Below are positions 1 through 5,470 of a stretch of 5,470 bases of DNA, one piece after another. The stretch comes from Acidobacteriota bacterium (GTDB lineage Bacteria > Acidobacteriota > Terriglobia > Terriglobales > Acidobacteriaceae). The position numbers and the translations under genes are program-made. The stretch's first letter is position 1, and every line of letters begins with the position of its first letter. The DNA is taken from assembly GCA_021805955.1 (NCBI GenBank), contig JAJZDO010000223.1, forward strand, positions 1 through 5,470, written 5' to 3'. A model generated the notes under the pieces. It was not told the DNA's origin. It did no database searches and saw only the letters and a list, made by a program, of their open reading frames with translations.

Positions 1-1
1 C

Positions 2-2119
2 TACAAAGGTATCCATTGCAGCCACACGCTTGACGGGCGCGTCGAGGTGATCGAAAAGCTCGTCGGCAATACGCGCGGCAATCTCCGCTCCGTAGCCCCA
101 GCTTTTCATATCCTCATAGGCAACCAGAACACGATTGGTCTTCTTCACGCTGGTCGCGATTGCCTCCCAGTCATAGGGGCTGAGCGTGCGCAGATCCAGA
201 ATCTCAGCTTCGATGCCATGCTCCCGCTCGGCCCGTTGCGCAGCCTGCAACGCACGCGGCACCAGCGCGCCGTAGGTAACGATGGTGAGGTCAGAGCCTG
301 TACGAACAGTAGCGGCCTTGCCGAAGGGAATCATGTAATCGGTGCCAGGATACGGCGCGCGTCCGTACGTTTCGCGATAGAGTCGCTTGTGCTCCAGAAA
401 AAGCACCGGATCGTCACAACGAATGGCTGTACGCAGCAAGCCATTGGCGTCCAGCGCGTTGGACGGAAAGACGACGCGCAGGCCAGGGATGTGCGTAAAG
501 ATGGATTCACCACTTTGTGAGTGGTAGATCGAGCCACCCGTGAGATAGCCGCCGATGGGAACGCGAATCACCACCGGTGCGCGAAAGGTTCCATTGGAGC
601 GCCAGCGCATCAGTGCGAGTTCATTGCGAATCTGGTGAACGGCAGGCCAGATATAGTCGAAGAACTGGATTTCGACAATCGGCTTGATGCCGCGCACCGC
701 GTAGCCAACAGCGCGACCTACAATATTGGCCTCGGCAAGCGGAGAGTTGAAGACGCGCTCGGAGCCAAATTCCGTTTGCAATCCCGCTGTAAGTTTGAAG
801 ACGCCGCCTTTGCCTTTGGTCTCCTTCAACGCGGCCTCGCGACTGGCGTCGGCAATATCTTCGCCATAGACAATGATGCGCGGATCGCGGCGCATCTCAT
901 CGCGAAGACAAGCATTGATCAGATCCGCCATGGTCTTGTCGCCGGAGTCGGACTCAGACGCTCGGGGCAGTGTGGCAAGAGCCGGTGATGTGGGATCAAA
1001 GTCTTCCGAGTAAACGTGCCTTGGAATAGAGCGGACGGACGGAATGGGAGACTCGACAGCTCGCTGTGCTGCCGCGGCAATCTCCGCGTCGATCTTTTGC
1101 TCCAGGCTATTCAGTTCTGTTTCCGACAGAATGCCCTCGCGTAGCAGGCGCATCTGGAGCTTGTGTACCGGATCGCGAAGCGCATCCGCCTCACGCTCTT
1201 CGCGTGTGCGATAGAGTTTGTCGTCATCCGACAGGGAGTGGGAGTAGACGCGCACGCAGTGTCCGTGAACCAGCGCCGGACCGCGACGCGCGCGACAGTA
1301 CTCGACGGCGCGTGTGAGCGCGGCAAAGGCAGCGTCGGGTTCTGTGCCATCCACCTCCTGCACCAGCAGATGAGGAAAATTCTGCACAAGCCTGGATATG
1401 CTGCCTCCGGGTGTATTCACTTCCACCGGCACTGAGATTGCATACCCGTTATCCTCCACCAGAAAGATGACAGGCAACTTCAGATTCGACGCGCTGTTCA
1501 CCGCTTCCCAGAACTCACCCTGCGAAGTCGAGCCTTCCCCGATGCACGTGAGTACCACCTCATCCTGATGAAAGCGGACCGGGTGGAATGCGCGATAGTC
1601 AGTGACCGAAGAAGCCGCCGCTTGTGGAAAACGTGTAAAGTACATCCCCGCTTCCGCGCAGCCAACTCCATGCAGAACCTGCGTTGCCGTGGATGACGAA
1701 GTATTGACAATGTTCAGTTCGGGCGAACCCCAATGCGAAGGCATCTGACGTCCACCGCTGGCAATGTCGGCTTCGGCGCCGACAGCCTGCAAAAACATCT
1801 GTTCCGCACTCACACCCAGTGCAAGGCAAAGCGCACGGTCGCGATAGTACGGCACACACCAGTCATAACCCGGACGCAAGGCCTTGGCGGCCGCTACCTG
1901 GAGCGCTTCATGGCCGGCGCCGGAGATTTGGAAAAATATTTTCTGTTGCCGCTTGAGCATGATCTCGCGGTCATCGATCCGCCGTGATGTGTACATCAGC
2001 CGATAGAAATCGACAAGTTGCTCGGCGCTCAGCGCTGTGTTGCCGGAGGGATCGAACTGTGGCGCGGTCATGGTCGCAGACGAACTTTCTTGCCTCCGCT
2101 GCGTACTTGATTTTTCCAT
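2..2119 (-). CDS. Fused alpha-beta E1 component of a 2-oxoacid dehydrogenase complex (2-oxoisovalerate/pyruvate type), C-terminus cut by window edge
   Basis: ThDP-dependent E1 that decarboxylates a 2-oxo acid and transfers the acyl group to the lipoyl arm of an E2; cytosolic. I checked the frame triplet by triplet and found no stop over 706 codons. Residues ~35-330 are the alpha-type half: [10 protein letters not shown] (63-72), PYYRDRA (90-96), [10 protein letters not shown], the ThDP/Mg motif running from GEG (194-196) to EDN (222-224), and the HSLSDDDK loop (294-301) matching the phospho-loop region of E1 alpha. A hydrophilic linker (~330-395) leads to the beta-type half from about M397: YGED (418-421), whose Glu belongs to the ThDP-activating motif in E1 beta, [11 protein letters not shown], and YHSQSGE with the conserved His at 533. 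The last visible residues, [12 protein letters not shown], lie near the usual C-terminus, so probably only 20-40 residues are missing. The start at 2119 is chosen because AGGGGG lies 8 bases upstream; 2149 and 2071 are in-frame ATG alternatives. Branched-chain substrate is inferred from family resemblance. No E2 or E3 is visible. Confidence 0.93.
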   Translation of the reverse strand, partial: MEKSSTQRRQESSSATMTAPQFDPSGNTALSAEQLVDFYRLMYTSRRIDDREIMLKRQQKIFFQISGAGHEALQVAAAKALRPGYDWCVPYYRDRALCLALGVSAEQMFLQAVGAEADIASGGRQMPSHWGSPELNIVNTSSSTATQVLHGVGCAEAGMYFTRFPQAAASSVTDYRAFHPVRFHQDEVVLTCIGEGSTSQGEFWEAVNSASNLKLPVIFLVEDNGYAISVPVEVNTPGGSISRLVQNFPHLLVQEVDGTEPDAAFAALTRAVEYCRARRGPALVHGHCVRVYSHSLSDDDKLYRTREEREADALRDPVHKLQMRLLREGILSETELNSLEQKIDAEIAAAAQRAVESPIPSVRSIPRHVYSEDFDPTSPALATLPRASESDSGDKTMADLINACLRDEMRRDPRIIVYGEDIADASREAALKETKGKGGVFKLTAGLQTEFGSERVFNSPLAEANIVGRAVGYAVRGIKPIVEIQFFDYIWPAVHQIRNELALMRWRSNGTFRAPVVIRVPIGGYLTGGSIYHSQSGESIFTHIPGLRVVFPSNALDANGLLRTAIRCDDPVLFLEHKRLYRETYGRAPYPGTDYMIPFGKAATVRTGSDLTIVTYGALVPRALQAAQRAEREHGIEAEILDLRTLSPYDWEAIATSVKKTNRVLVAYEDMKSWGYGAEIAARIADELFDHLDAPVKRVAAMDTFV

Positions 2120-2127
2120 CGTCACCA

Positions 2128-2133
2128 CCCCCT
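2128..2133 (-). promoter_or_regulatory. Shine-Dalgarno site of the E1 gene
   Basis: AGGGGG on the minus strand with an 8-base gap to the ATG at 2119. It decides between three in-frame ATGs. The one at 2149 has no comparable purine box and would sit only about 9 bases from the transcription start predicted by the -10 at 2165-2170. The one at 2071 would discard an open, well-placed N-terminus. The in-frame stop upstream is at 2171-2173. Confidence 0.6.
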
Positions 2134-2164
2134 GATCGTGTCCAAACATTCCCAAACCCAGAAG

Positions 2165-2170
2165 ATTGTA
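2165..2170 (-). promoter_or_regulatory. Candidate extended -10 promoter of the E1 gene
   Basis: On the minus strand the motif reads TGATACAAT: TACAAT matches five of six bases of TATAAT and carries the TG of an extended -10 element. The hexamer 17 bases upstream (TTTCTG) is a poor -35, which fits an extended -10 promoter. Transcription would start near 2158, giving a leader of about 39 bases before the ATG at 2119. This is a pattern match only. Confidence 0.4.
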
Positions 2171-2217
2171 TCAACTCTCTGCCACGACAGAAAAAGACCC
2201 ATGACTCCATTGCAGTA

Positions 2218-2246
2218 TTGACGATTCAATTGCTGGCGTGTTTTAT
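2218..2246 (+). promoter_or_regulatory. Candidate sigma-70 type promoter for hppA
   Basis: TTGACG (2218-2223, five of six to TTGACA) and TTTTAT (2241-2246, four of six to TATAAT) are separated by an ideal 17 bases. Transcription would start near 2253 and leave an untranslated leader of about 127 bases before hppA. The leader contains a perfect 12-base palindrome (2318-2329), but one such palindrome is expected by chance in a window this size. No operator or riboswitch fold is recognisable. Confidence 0.45.
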
Positions 2247-2365
2247 TCGTCATGCTCACAAGAATTTCCTGACAGGTGGGGAATTGCCTGCTCCATACGG
2301 AGGAAAAAGTCGAAAGAGCGACGCGTCGCGGGAGTTGAAGACAGCCCCGTGTGCGGAGAATCGAT

Positions 2366-2371
2366 GGAGGT
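2366..2371 (+). promoter_or_regulatory. Strong Shine-Dalgarno site of hppA
   Basis: GGAGGT followed by an 8-base spacer to the ATG at 2380 is close to a perfect ribosome binding site and fixes the start of hppA. The site also forms the first codons of a tiny overlapping frame (ATG at 2364, stop 2388-2390). Confidence 0.8.
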
Positions 2372-2379
2372 AAGACAAA

Positions 2380-4683
2380 ATGCAAGTTGATCTTTTGCTG
2401 TTTGCCCATGGCGCAGCGTCGACTTTTTCCCCAAAGCATCTGCTGGCAGCAGCGGAGATTACCGGGGCGGCTGTTTCGAGCGCAGACGCGATGTGGCTGT
2501 GGATTGCATTCGCGATTGGAGTAGTTGCCTTGATTGGCGCGCTTCTGTTTGCTCGTTCGGTGATCGGTTCCGACACCGGCACGCACGCCATGCAGGAAAT
2601 TGCGGCGGCCATCCGCGAAGGCGCAGAGGCATTTCTCGCACGGCAATACAAAGCGATTGCCTGGATGGCCTTGCTGCTGGCAATCGTTTTATACGTCGGC
2701 TATCGAGCCTATCCCCCGACCTCGTCGCTGGCGCTCAAGGTGGTTTTCAGCTTTCTGGTGGGTGCGGCGTGCTCGGGAATCTCTGGCTTTACGGGGATGT
2801 TTGTCTCGATTCGCGCAAATCTGCGGACAGCCGCGGCGGCTCGGACAAGCCTCTCTGCGGCGCTGCGGCTGGCGCTCCATGGTGGCGCGGTCACTGGACT
2901 GATTGTGGTGGGCCTGGCTTTGCTGGGCATCAGTTCACTCTTTCTGCTCTTCGGAGGATTGCAGCATCCGCAGACGGTGCCGTACCAGCTTGTGGGTTTT
3001 GGATTTGGCGCTTCCCTTGTAGCGCTCTTTGCCCAGCTCGGCGGTGGCATCTATACCAAGGCAGCCGATGTGGGCGCAGACCTGGTGGGCAAGGTGGAAG
3101 CAGGAATTCCCGAGGATGATCCGCGCAACCCGGCTGTCATCGCTGATCTGGTGGGTGACAACGTCGGCGACTGCGCCGGTCGCGGCGCAGATATCTTTGA
3201 GTCCAGCGCGGCGGAGAGTGTTGGAGCGATGATTCTGGGCGCCACGCTCTATCCAGTGCTTGGCGTGAAAGGCATCCTGTTTCCTCTGATCGTCCACGCC
3301 ATCAATATCGTTTCCTCCATGATTGGCATTGGCGTGGTGCGCAGCAAGGAGGGTGAAGACCCGATGCATGCGCTGAATCGCGGCTTCTACGCGACAAGCT
3401 TTCTGGCGCTTGCTGGCTTTGCGCTGGGTGTGCATTTCCTCTTGCAGGATCGCTGGTGGCTGCTGGCTGCCGGTGCCGTAGGCATTGCCACCTCGTTCCT
3501 CTTCGTATCCATCACCGAGTACTACACCGAGACGCGATTCCGTCCGGTTCGCTCCATCGCCGAAGCCTGTGTAACCGGACCAGCGACCAATATCATCACC
3601 GGGCTTGCTGTGGGCATGGAGACGCCCGCGCTGCCAGTGATCGTGATCAGCGGCGCACTGCTGCTGAGCTATTACTTTGGCGTGCTTGGGTTGCAGGATG
3701 CCGTGGGAATCACGCAATATGCACGAGGCATCTTCGGAACAGCCATTGCCACCATGGGCATGTTGTCCAGCGCGGCCTACATTCTGGCGATGGATACCTT
3801 TGGCCCGATTACCGACAATGCTGGCGGCATTGCAGAGATGAGCAATCAGCCGCATGAGGTCCGTGACCGCACAGACAGCCTGGATGCGGCAGGAAACACG
3901 ACCAAAGCTCTCACCAAGGGATATGCCATTGGATCAGCCTCCCTGGCGGCGTTTCTGCTCTTCTCTGCCTATTTAGAAACGGTGCACGATATCGTACGTC
4001 ACCGCGTGGAAGCAGCGGGATTTACGCTGCCTGCGGGATGGAGTTTCTCCAGCGTCAATTTGGCCAACGTGCCTGTCTTCGTCGGCGCGCTGCTGGGGGC
4101 CATGCTGACTTATCTGTTCTCGTCCATGGCCATTCGCGCAGTAGGGCGCGCGGCAGAGATGGTGATCCAGGACGTCCGAGCGCAGTTCAAGGAAAATCCG
4201 GGAATCATGAACGGAACCACTCGCCCGGACTATGGCCGCTGCGTGCATATTGTGACGGGCGCCGCGCTCAAGGAGATGATCCGCCCTGGAGCGCTGGCTG
4301 TGCTGATGCCCGTCGCGATTGGGATCTCTTTCCGACACCTGAGTTCACGCTTTCATCTGGTGAGCAGCAGCGATCTGCCCGCATCCATGGCTCACGTTGT
4401 CAATCTCTCCGGCGCTGAGTCGGTGGCGGCGTTTCTCATGGTGGGCACCATCAGCGGCATTCTGCTCGCAATGCTGATGAACAACGGCGGCGGCGCCTGG
4501 GATAACGCGAAGAAGCTGATTGAAACCGGAATGTATGGTGGCAAAGGATCGGAGGCACACAAAGCCGCGGTCGTCGGCGACACCGTGGGCGACCCCTTTA
4601 AGGACACAGCCGGCCCAAGTCTGCATGTACTCATCAAACTGCTGGCAACGGTAACTCTGGTGCTGGCTCCGCTGTTCGTCTAG
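2380..4683 (+). CDS. hppA: Membrane-bound proton-pumping pyrophosphatase, K+-independent type
   Basis: Integral membrane enzyme that hydrolyses cytosolic pyrophosphate and pumps protons outward. The 767-residue chain has about 15-16 hydrophobic segments spread end to end, as the family does. Substrate motifs are present in order: GGGIYTKAADVGADLVGKVE (221-240), the DDPRNP stretch (246-251), the Asp cluster D256/D260/D264 with GDNVGDCAG (259-267), GPITDNAGGIAEMS (475-488), NNGGGAWDNAKK (701-712), and GDTVGDPFKDTAGPS (733-747). GNTTKALT (505-512) carries Lys at 509 and Thr at 512, the pair that in this family marks K+-independent, H+-pumping enzymes instead of the Ala/Gly pair of K+-dependent ones. 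Odd points: Leu257 stands where the usual motif has Asn (ADNVGDNVGD), and CAGR replaces the common CAGM. The chain is longer than many bacterial homologues (often ~670-700), with an N-terminal extension of about 35 residues and longer loops near 530-560 and 650-680. It has its own promoter and a strong SD. No clear terminator follows the TAG. Confidence 0.97.
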   Translation: MQVDLLLFAHGAASTFSPKHLLAAAEITGAAVSSADAMWLWIAFAIGVVALIGALLFARSVIGSDTGTHAMQEIAAAIREGAEAFLARQYKAIAWMALLLAIVLYVGYRAYPPTSSLALKVVFSFLVGAACSGISGFTGMFVSIRANLRTAAAARTSLSAALRLALHGGAVTGLIVVGLALLGISSLFLLFGGLQHPQTVPYQLVGFGFGASLVALFAQLGGGIYTKAADVGADLVGKVEAGIPEDDPRNPAVIADLVGDNVGDCAGRGADIFESSAAESVGAMILGATLYPVLGVKGILFPLIVHAINIVSSMIGIGVVRSKEGEDPMHALNRGFYATSFLALAGFALGVHFLLQDRWWLLAAGAVGIATSFLFVSITEYYTETRFRPVRSIAEACVTGPATNIITGLAVGMETPALPVIVISGALLLSYYFGVLGLQDAVGITQYARGIFGTAIATMGMLSSAAYILAMDTFGPITDNAGGIAEMSNQPHEVRDRTDSLDAAGNTTKALTKGYAIGSASLAAFLLFSAYLETVHDIVRHRVEAAGFTLPAGWSFSSVNLANVPVFVGALLGAMLTYLFSSMAIRAVGRAAEMVIQDVRAQFKENPGIMNGTTRPDYGRCVHIVTGAALKEMIRPGALAVLMPVAIGISFRHLSSRFHLVSSSDLPASMAHVVNLSGAESVAAFLMVGTISGILLAMLMNNGGGAWDNAKKLIETGMYGGKGSEAHKAAVVGDTVGDPFKDTAGPSLHVLIKLLATVTLVLAPLFV

Positions 4684-4705
4684 CTTTGGAGTCTCAATAG
4701 GTTGT

Positions 4706-4742
4706 TGGTATCGTGAGCTTGCCCCCGGAAAACGTCTCTCAT
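4706..4742 (+). repeat. Left inverted repeat of the IS3 remnant
   Basis: It pairs with the reverse complement of 5349-5388 in three blocks: TGGTA.CGT at the outer edge, CTTGCCC in the middle, and a perfect 10-base CGTCTCTCAT at the inner edge. The left arm has three extra bases (GAG) between the outer and middle blocks and lacks several bases found between the middle and inner blocks on the right. The outer boundary is my inference from this alignment. Confidence 0.65.
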
Positions 4743-4776
4743 GGCGAGCGGTTGTAATCGCGAAGAGGCGACTGAG

Positions 4777-4959
4777 ATGGAGAAATCGACGCGGCGGCGC
4801 TATACGTTGGAGTCCAAGCAGGAGGCGGTTCGTTTGGTGACCTCTGGGCAGAAGATTTCTGCTGCAGCGAAGGCCCTTGGGAGTGTGGAGAAGACGCTGG
4901 CGAACTCGGTGAAGGCGGAGAAGGCTGGCCTGCCGCGCACTCGACATGGCGTGGCATAG
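4777..4959 (+). pseudogene. IS3-family OrfA (transposase helix-turn-helix protein), 3' truncated
   Basis: The product starts MEKSTRRRYTLESKQEAVRL (the frame is also open from an ATG at 4741) and continues SGQKISAAAKALGSVEKTLA, the typical N-terminal DNA-binding helix-turn-helix of IS3/IS911-type OrfA. Family members usually read TLEFKQEAVRL and L.NWVKA. Here Ser replaces Phe at residue 13 counted from 4777, and Ser replaces the Trp in NSVKAEKAG. Both are single-base changes at highly conserved hydrophobic positions and suggest decay. The OrfA homology ends near 4935. The remaining codons to the TAG (4957-4959) are orfB sequence read out of frame. The leucine zipper and programmed frameshift region of an intact orfA are missing. 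Confidence 0.82.
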
Positions 4960-5299
4960 TCGGCTCCCCGCCGTTGGCTTGATCTTCCACAGCGATCGCA
5001 GCAGCCAGCACGCCAGCCTCAGCTACGCCGAGTTTCTCGCCGGGCATGGAATAAAGGCTTTTATGAGCCGCAAGGGCAACTGCTGGATGACGCGGTGACA
5101 GAGACGCTGTTCGGATCGCGGAAGGTGGAGTGTCTGCACGGCATGGAGTTCCGCAACCAAAGGCAGGCCAAAGACCCAACGCTCGACTGGCTGCTCTGGT
5201 ACAGCCGATCGATCAAGGATGCACTCGACTTTGAACTATCTCAGCCCAGCTCAGTTCGAGCAGAATGCCGACGCTCGAACACTCGTCCTCGCAGCCTGA
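4935..5299 (+). pseudogene. IS3-family OrfB (DDE transposase) 3' fragment with two frameshifts
   Basis: Three consecutive pieces together spell the C-terminal third of an IS3 OrfB. Piece 1 (4935-5086) reads ALDMAWHSR, GLIFHSDRSSQHAS, MSRKGNCW; the Asp of HSD is the second catalytic acid. One G is missing after 5086 (family CWDDAV; here the frame runs to a TGA at 5096-5098). Piece 2 (5089-5214) reads DDAVTETLFGSRKVECLHGM, with the catalytic Glu, then DWLLWYSRS. A tandem GATC GATC (5207-5214) adds four bases. Piece 3 returns to the first frame: RMHSTLNYLSPAQFEQN, stop TGA at 5297-5299. The first catalytic Asp and the HTH_21-like N-terminus are deleted. Ser replaces the Gly of the usual HSDRGSQY. 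Confidence 0.87.
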
Positions 5300-5348
5300 C
5301 CGCGATGACGCAACCCCAACCAGACGAAAGTCCAAAACCAGTGCGCCT

Positions 5349-5388
5349 ATGAGAGACGCGTTCTGAGGGCGAGGGCAAGACGCTACCA
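5349..5388 (-). repeat. Right inverted repeat of the IS3 remnant
   Basis: Read on the minus strand it starts TGGTAGCGTCTTGCCC and ends CGTCTCTCAT, matching the left arm with small gaps. The inner ten bases (5349-5358) are exactly complementary to 4733-4742. It lies 49 bases after the orfB stop, a normal distance for an IS3-family right end. Confidence 0.65.
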
Positions 5389-5470
5389 ATTCCACCCTTC
5401 GTTATTGTTTATATTCTGGAGTGAAGTCAGAACCTGCGCGGGCGAGCCGATGAGAACAAATATTTCAGAA

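Larger units (their letters stand above)
4706..5388 (+). mobile_element. Degenerate, internally deleted IS3-family insertion sequence
   Basis: A 683-base remnant against 1.2-1.5 kb for an intact IS3-family element. It holds the 5' part of orfA (helix-turn-helix protein) joined to the 3' part of orfB (DDE integrase domain), flanked by imperfect inverted repeats. The ends given here begin TGGTA on the left and finish TACCA on the right, in line with the 5'-TG...CA-3' rule of the family. A shorter left end at TGA (4714) is also possible. No 3-4 base target duplication is evident (TGT before 4706, ATT after 5388), as expected for an old or rearranged copy. The remnant begins 22 bases after the hppA stop. 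It cannot transpose by itself, because the N-terminal two thirds of OrfB are gone and the rest is frameshifted. Confidence 0.88.

Noticed and set aside
47..988. Two adjacent plus-strand frames (47-520 and 521-988) of about 155 codons each
   Set aside because: Both are antisense to the beta half of the E1 gene, whose minus-strand translation matches E1 beta throughout.
2299..2306. GGAGGAAA, a Shine-Dalgarno-like purine run in the hppA leader
   Set aside because: No ATG, GTG or TTG follows at a usable distance with an open frame of any length.
2318..2329. Perfect 12-base palindrome GCGACGCGTCGC in the hppA leader
   Set aside because: About one 12-base perfect palindrome is expected by chance in 5.5 kb. 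It has no T-run, so it is no terminator, and there is no second copy to suggest an operator.
2122..2646. 174-codon minus-strand frame across the intergenic region and the hppA 5' end
   Set aside because: It overlaps the hppA start and Shine-Dalgarno antisense, and its product is Arg/Cys/Gln-rich and unlike any family I know.
2935..3855. 306-codon open frame on the minus strand inside hppA
   Set aside because: It is exactly antisense to a well-conserved hppA, has no recognisable domain and a His/Arg/Gly/Ala-rich composition typical of the reverse frame of GC-rich genes. It is treated as a shadow.
4684..4705. Possible rho-independent terminator for hppA
   Set aside because: No GC-rich stem followed by a T-run exists between the hppA stop and the IS remnant. 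The IS inverted repeat arm is not self-complementary enough to serve.
4345..4947. 200-codon minus-strand frame crossing the 3' end of hppA and the IS remnant
   Set aside because: It spans two unrelated units (hppA and orfA), which no real ancestral gene would do, and its product resembles no family.
5389..5470. Possible gene start at the right edge (TATATT at 5410-5415, ATG at 5450)
   Set aside because: Only seven codons are visible, the upstream purine match is weak and there is no matching -35 hexamer. The flank cannot be assigned.

Overview
The window reads as ordinary chromosomal DNA from a moderately GC-rich, probably aerobic bacterium. Two features fit an acidobacterium of the Terriglobia type (Terriglobus/Granulicella/Edaphobacter-like): a single-chain alpha-beta E1 2-oxoacid dehydrogenase, and a K+-independent-type membrane pyrophosphatase with this motif set. 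This placement comes from remembered family similarity, not from a search.

Layout. Positions 2-2119 on the minus strand hold a fused thiamine-diphosphate-dependent E1 dehydrogenase. It is open for 706 codons and runs off the left edge, with probably only a few tens of C-terminal residues missing. A 260-base divergent intergenic region (2120-2379) follows, with a plausible promoter for each flanking gene. Positions 2380-4683 on the plus strand hold a complete hppA (767 residues), a proton-pumping membrane pyrophosphatase. Positions about 4706-5388 hold a 683-base, degenerate, internally deleted IS3-family insertion sequence: an orfA 5' piece joined to an orfB 3' piece, with two further frameshifts and inverted terminal repeats. 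The last ~80 bases hold no gene I can support.

How the parts relate. E1 decarboxylates 2-oxo acids (most likely branched-chain or pyruvate-like) and feeds acyl groups to a lipoyl E2 that is not in this window. HppA recovers the energy of pyrophosphate as a proton gradient. They are divergently transcribed and share only the intergenic region; nothing here shows a joint pathway. The IS remnant lies 22 bases after the hppA stop and leaves hppA intact.

I found no sign of an undescribed system. The points worth a second look are the decay history of the IS copy, non-consensus residues in the ThDP motif of E1 and the PPi-binding motif of HppA, and an 8-codon reading frame overlapping the hppA start.
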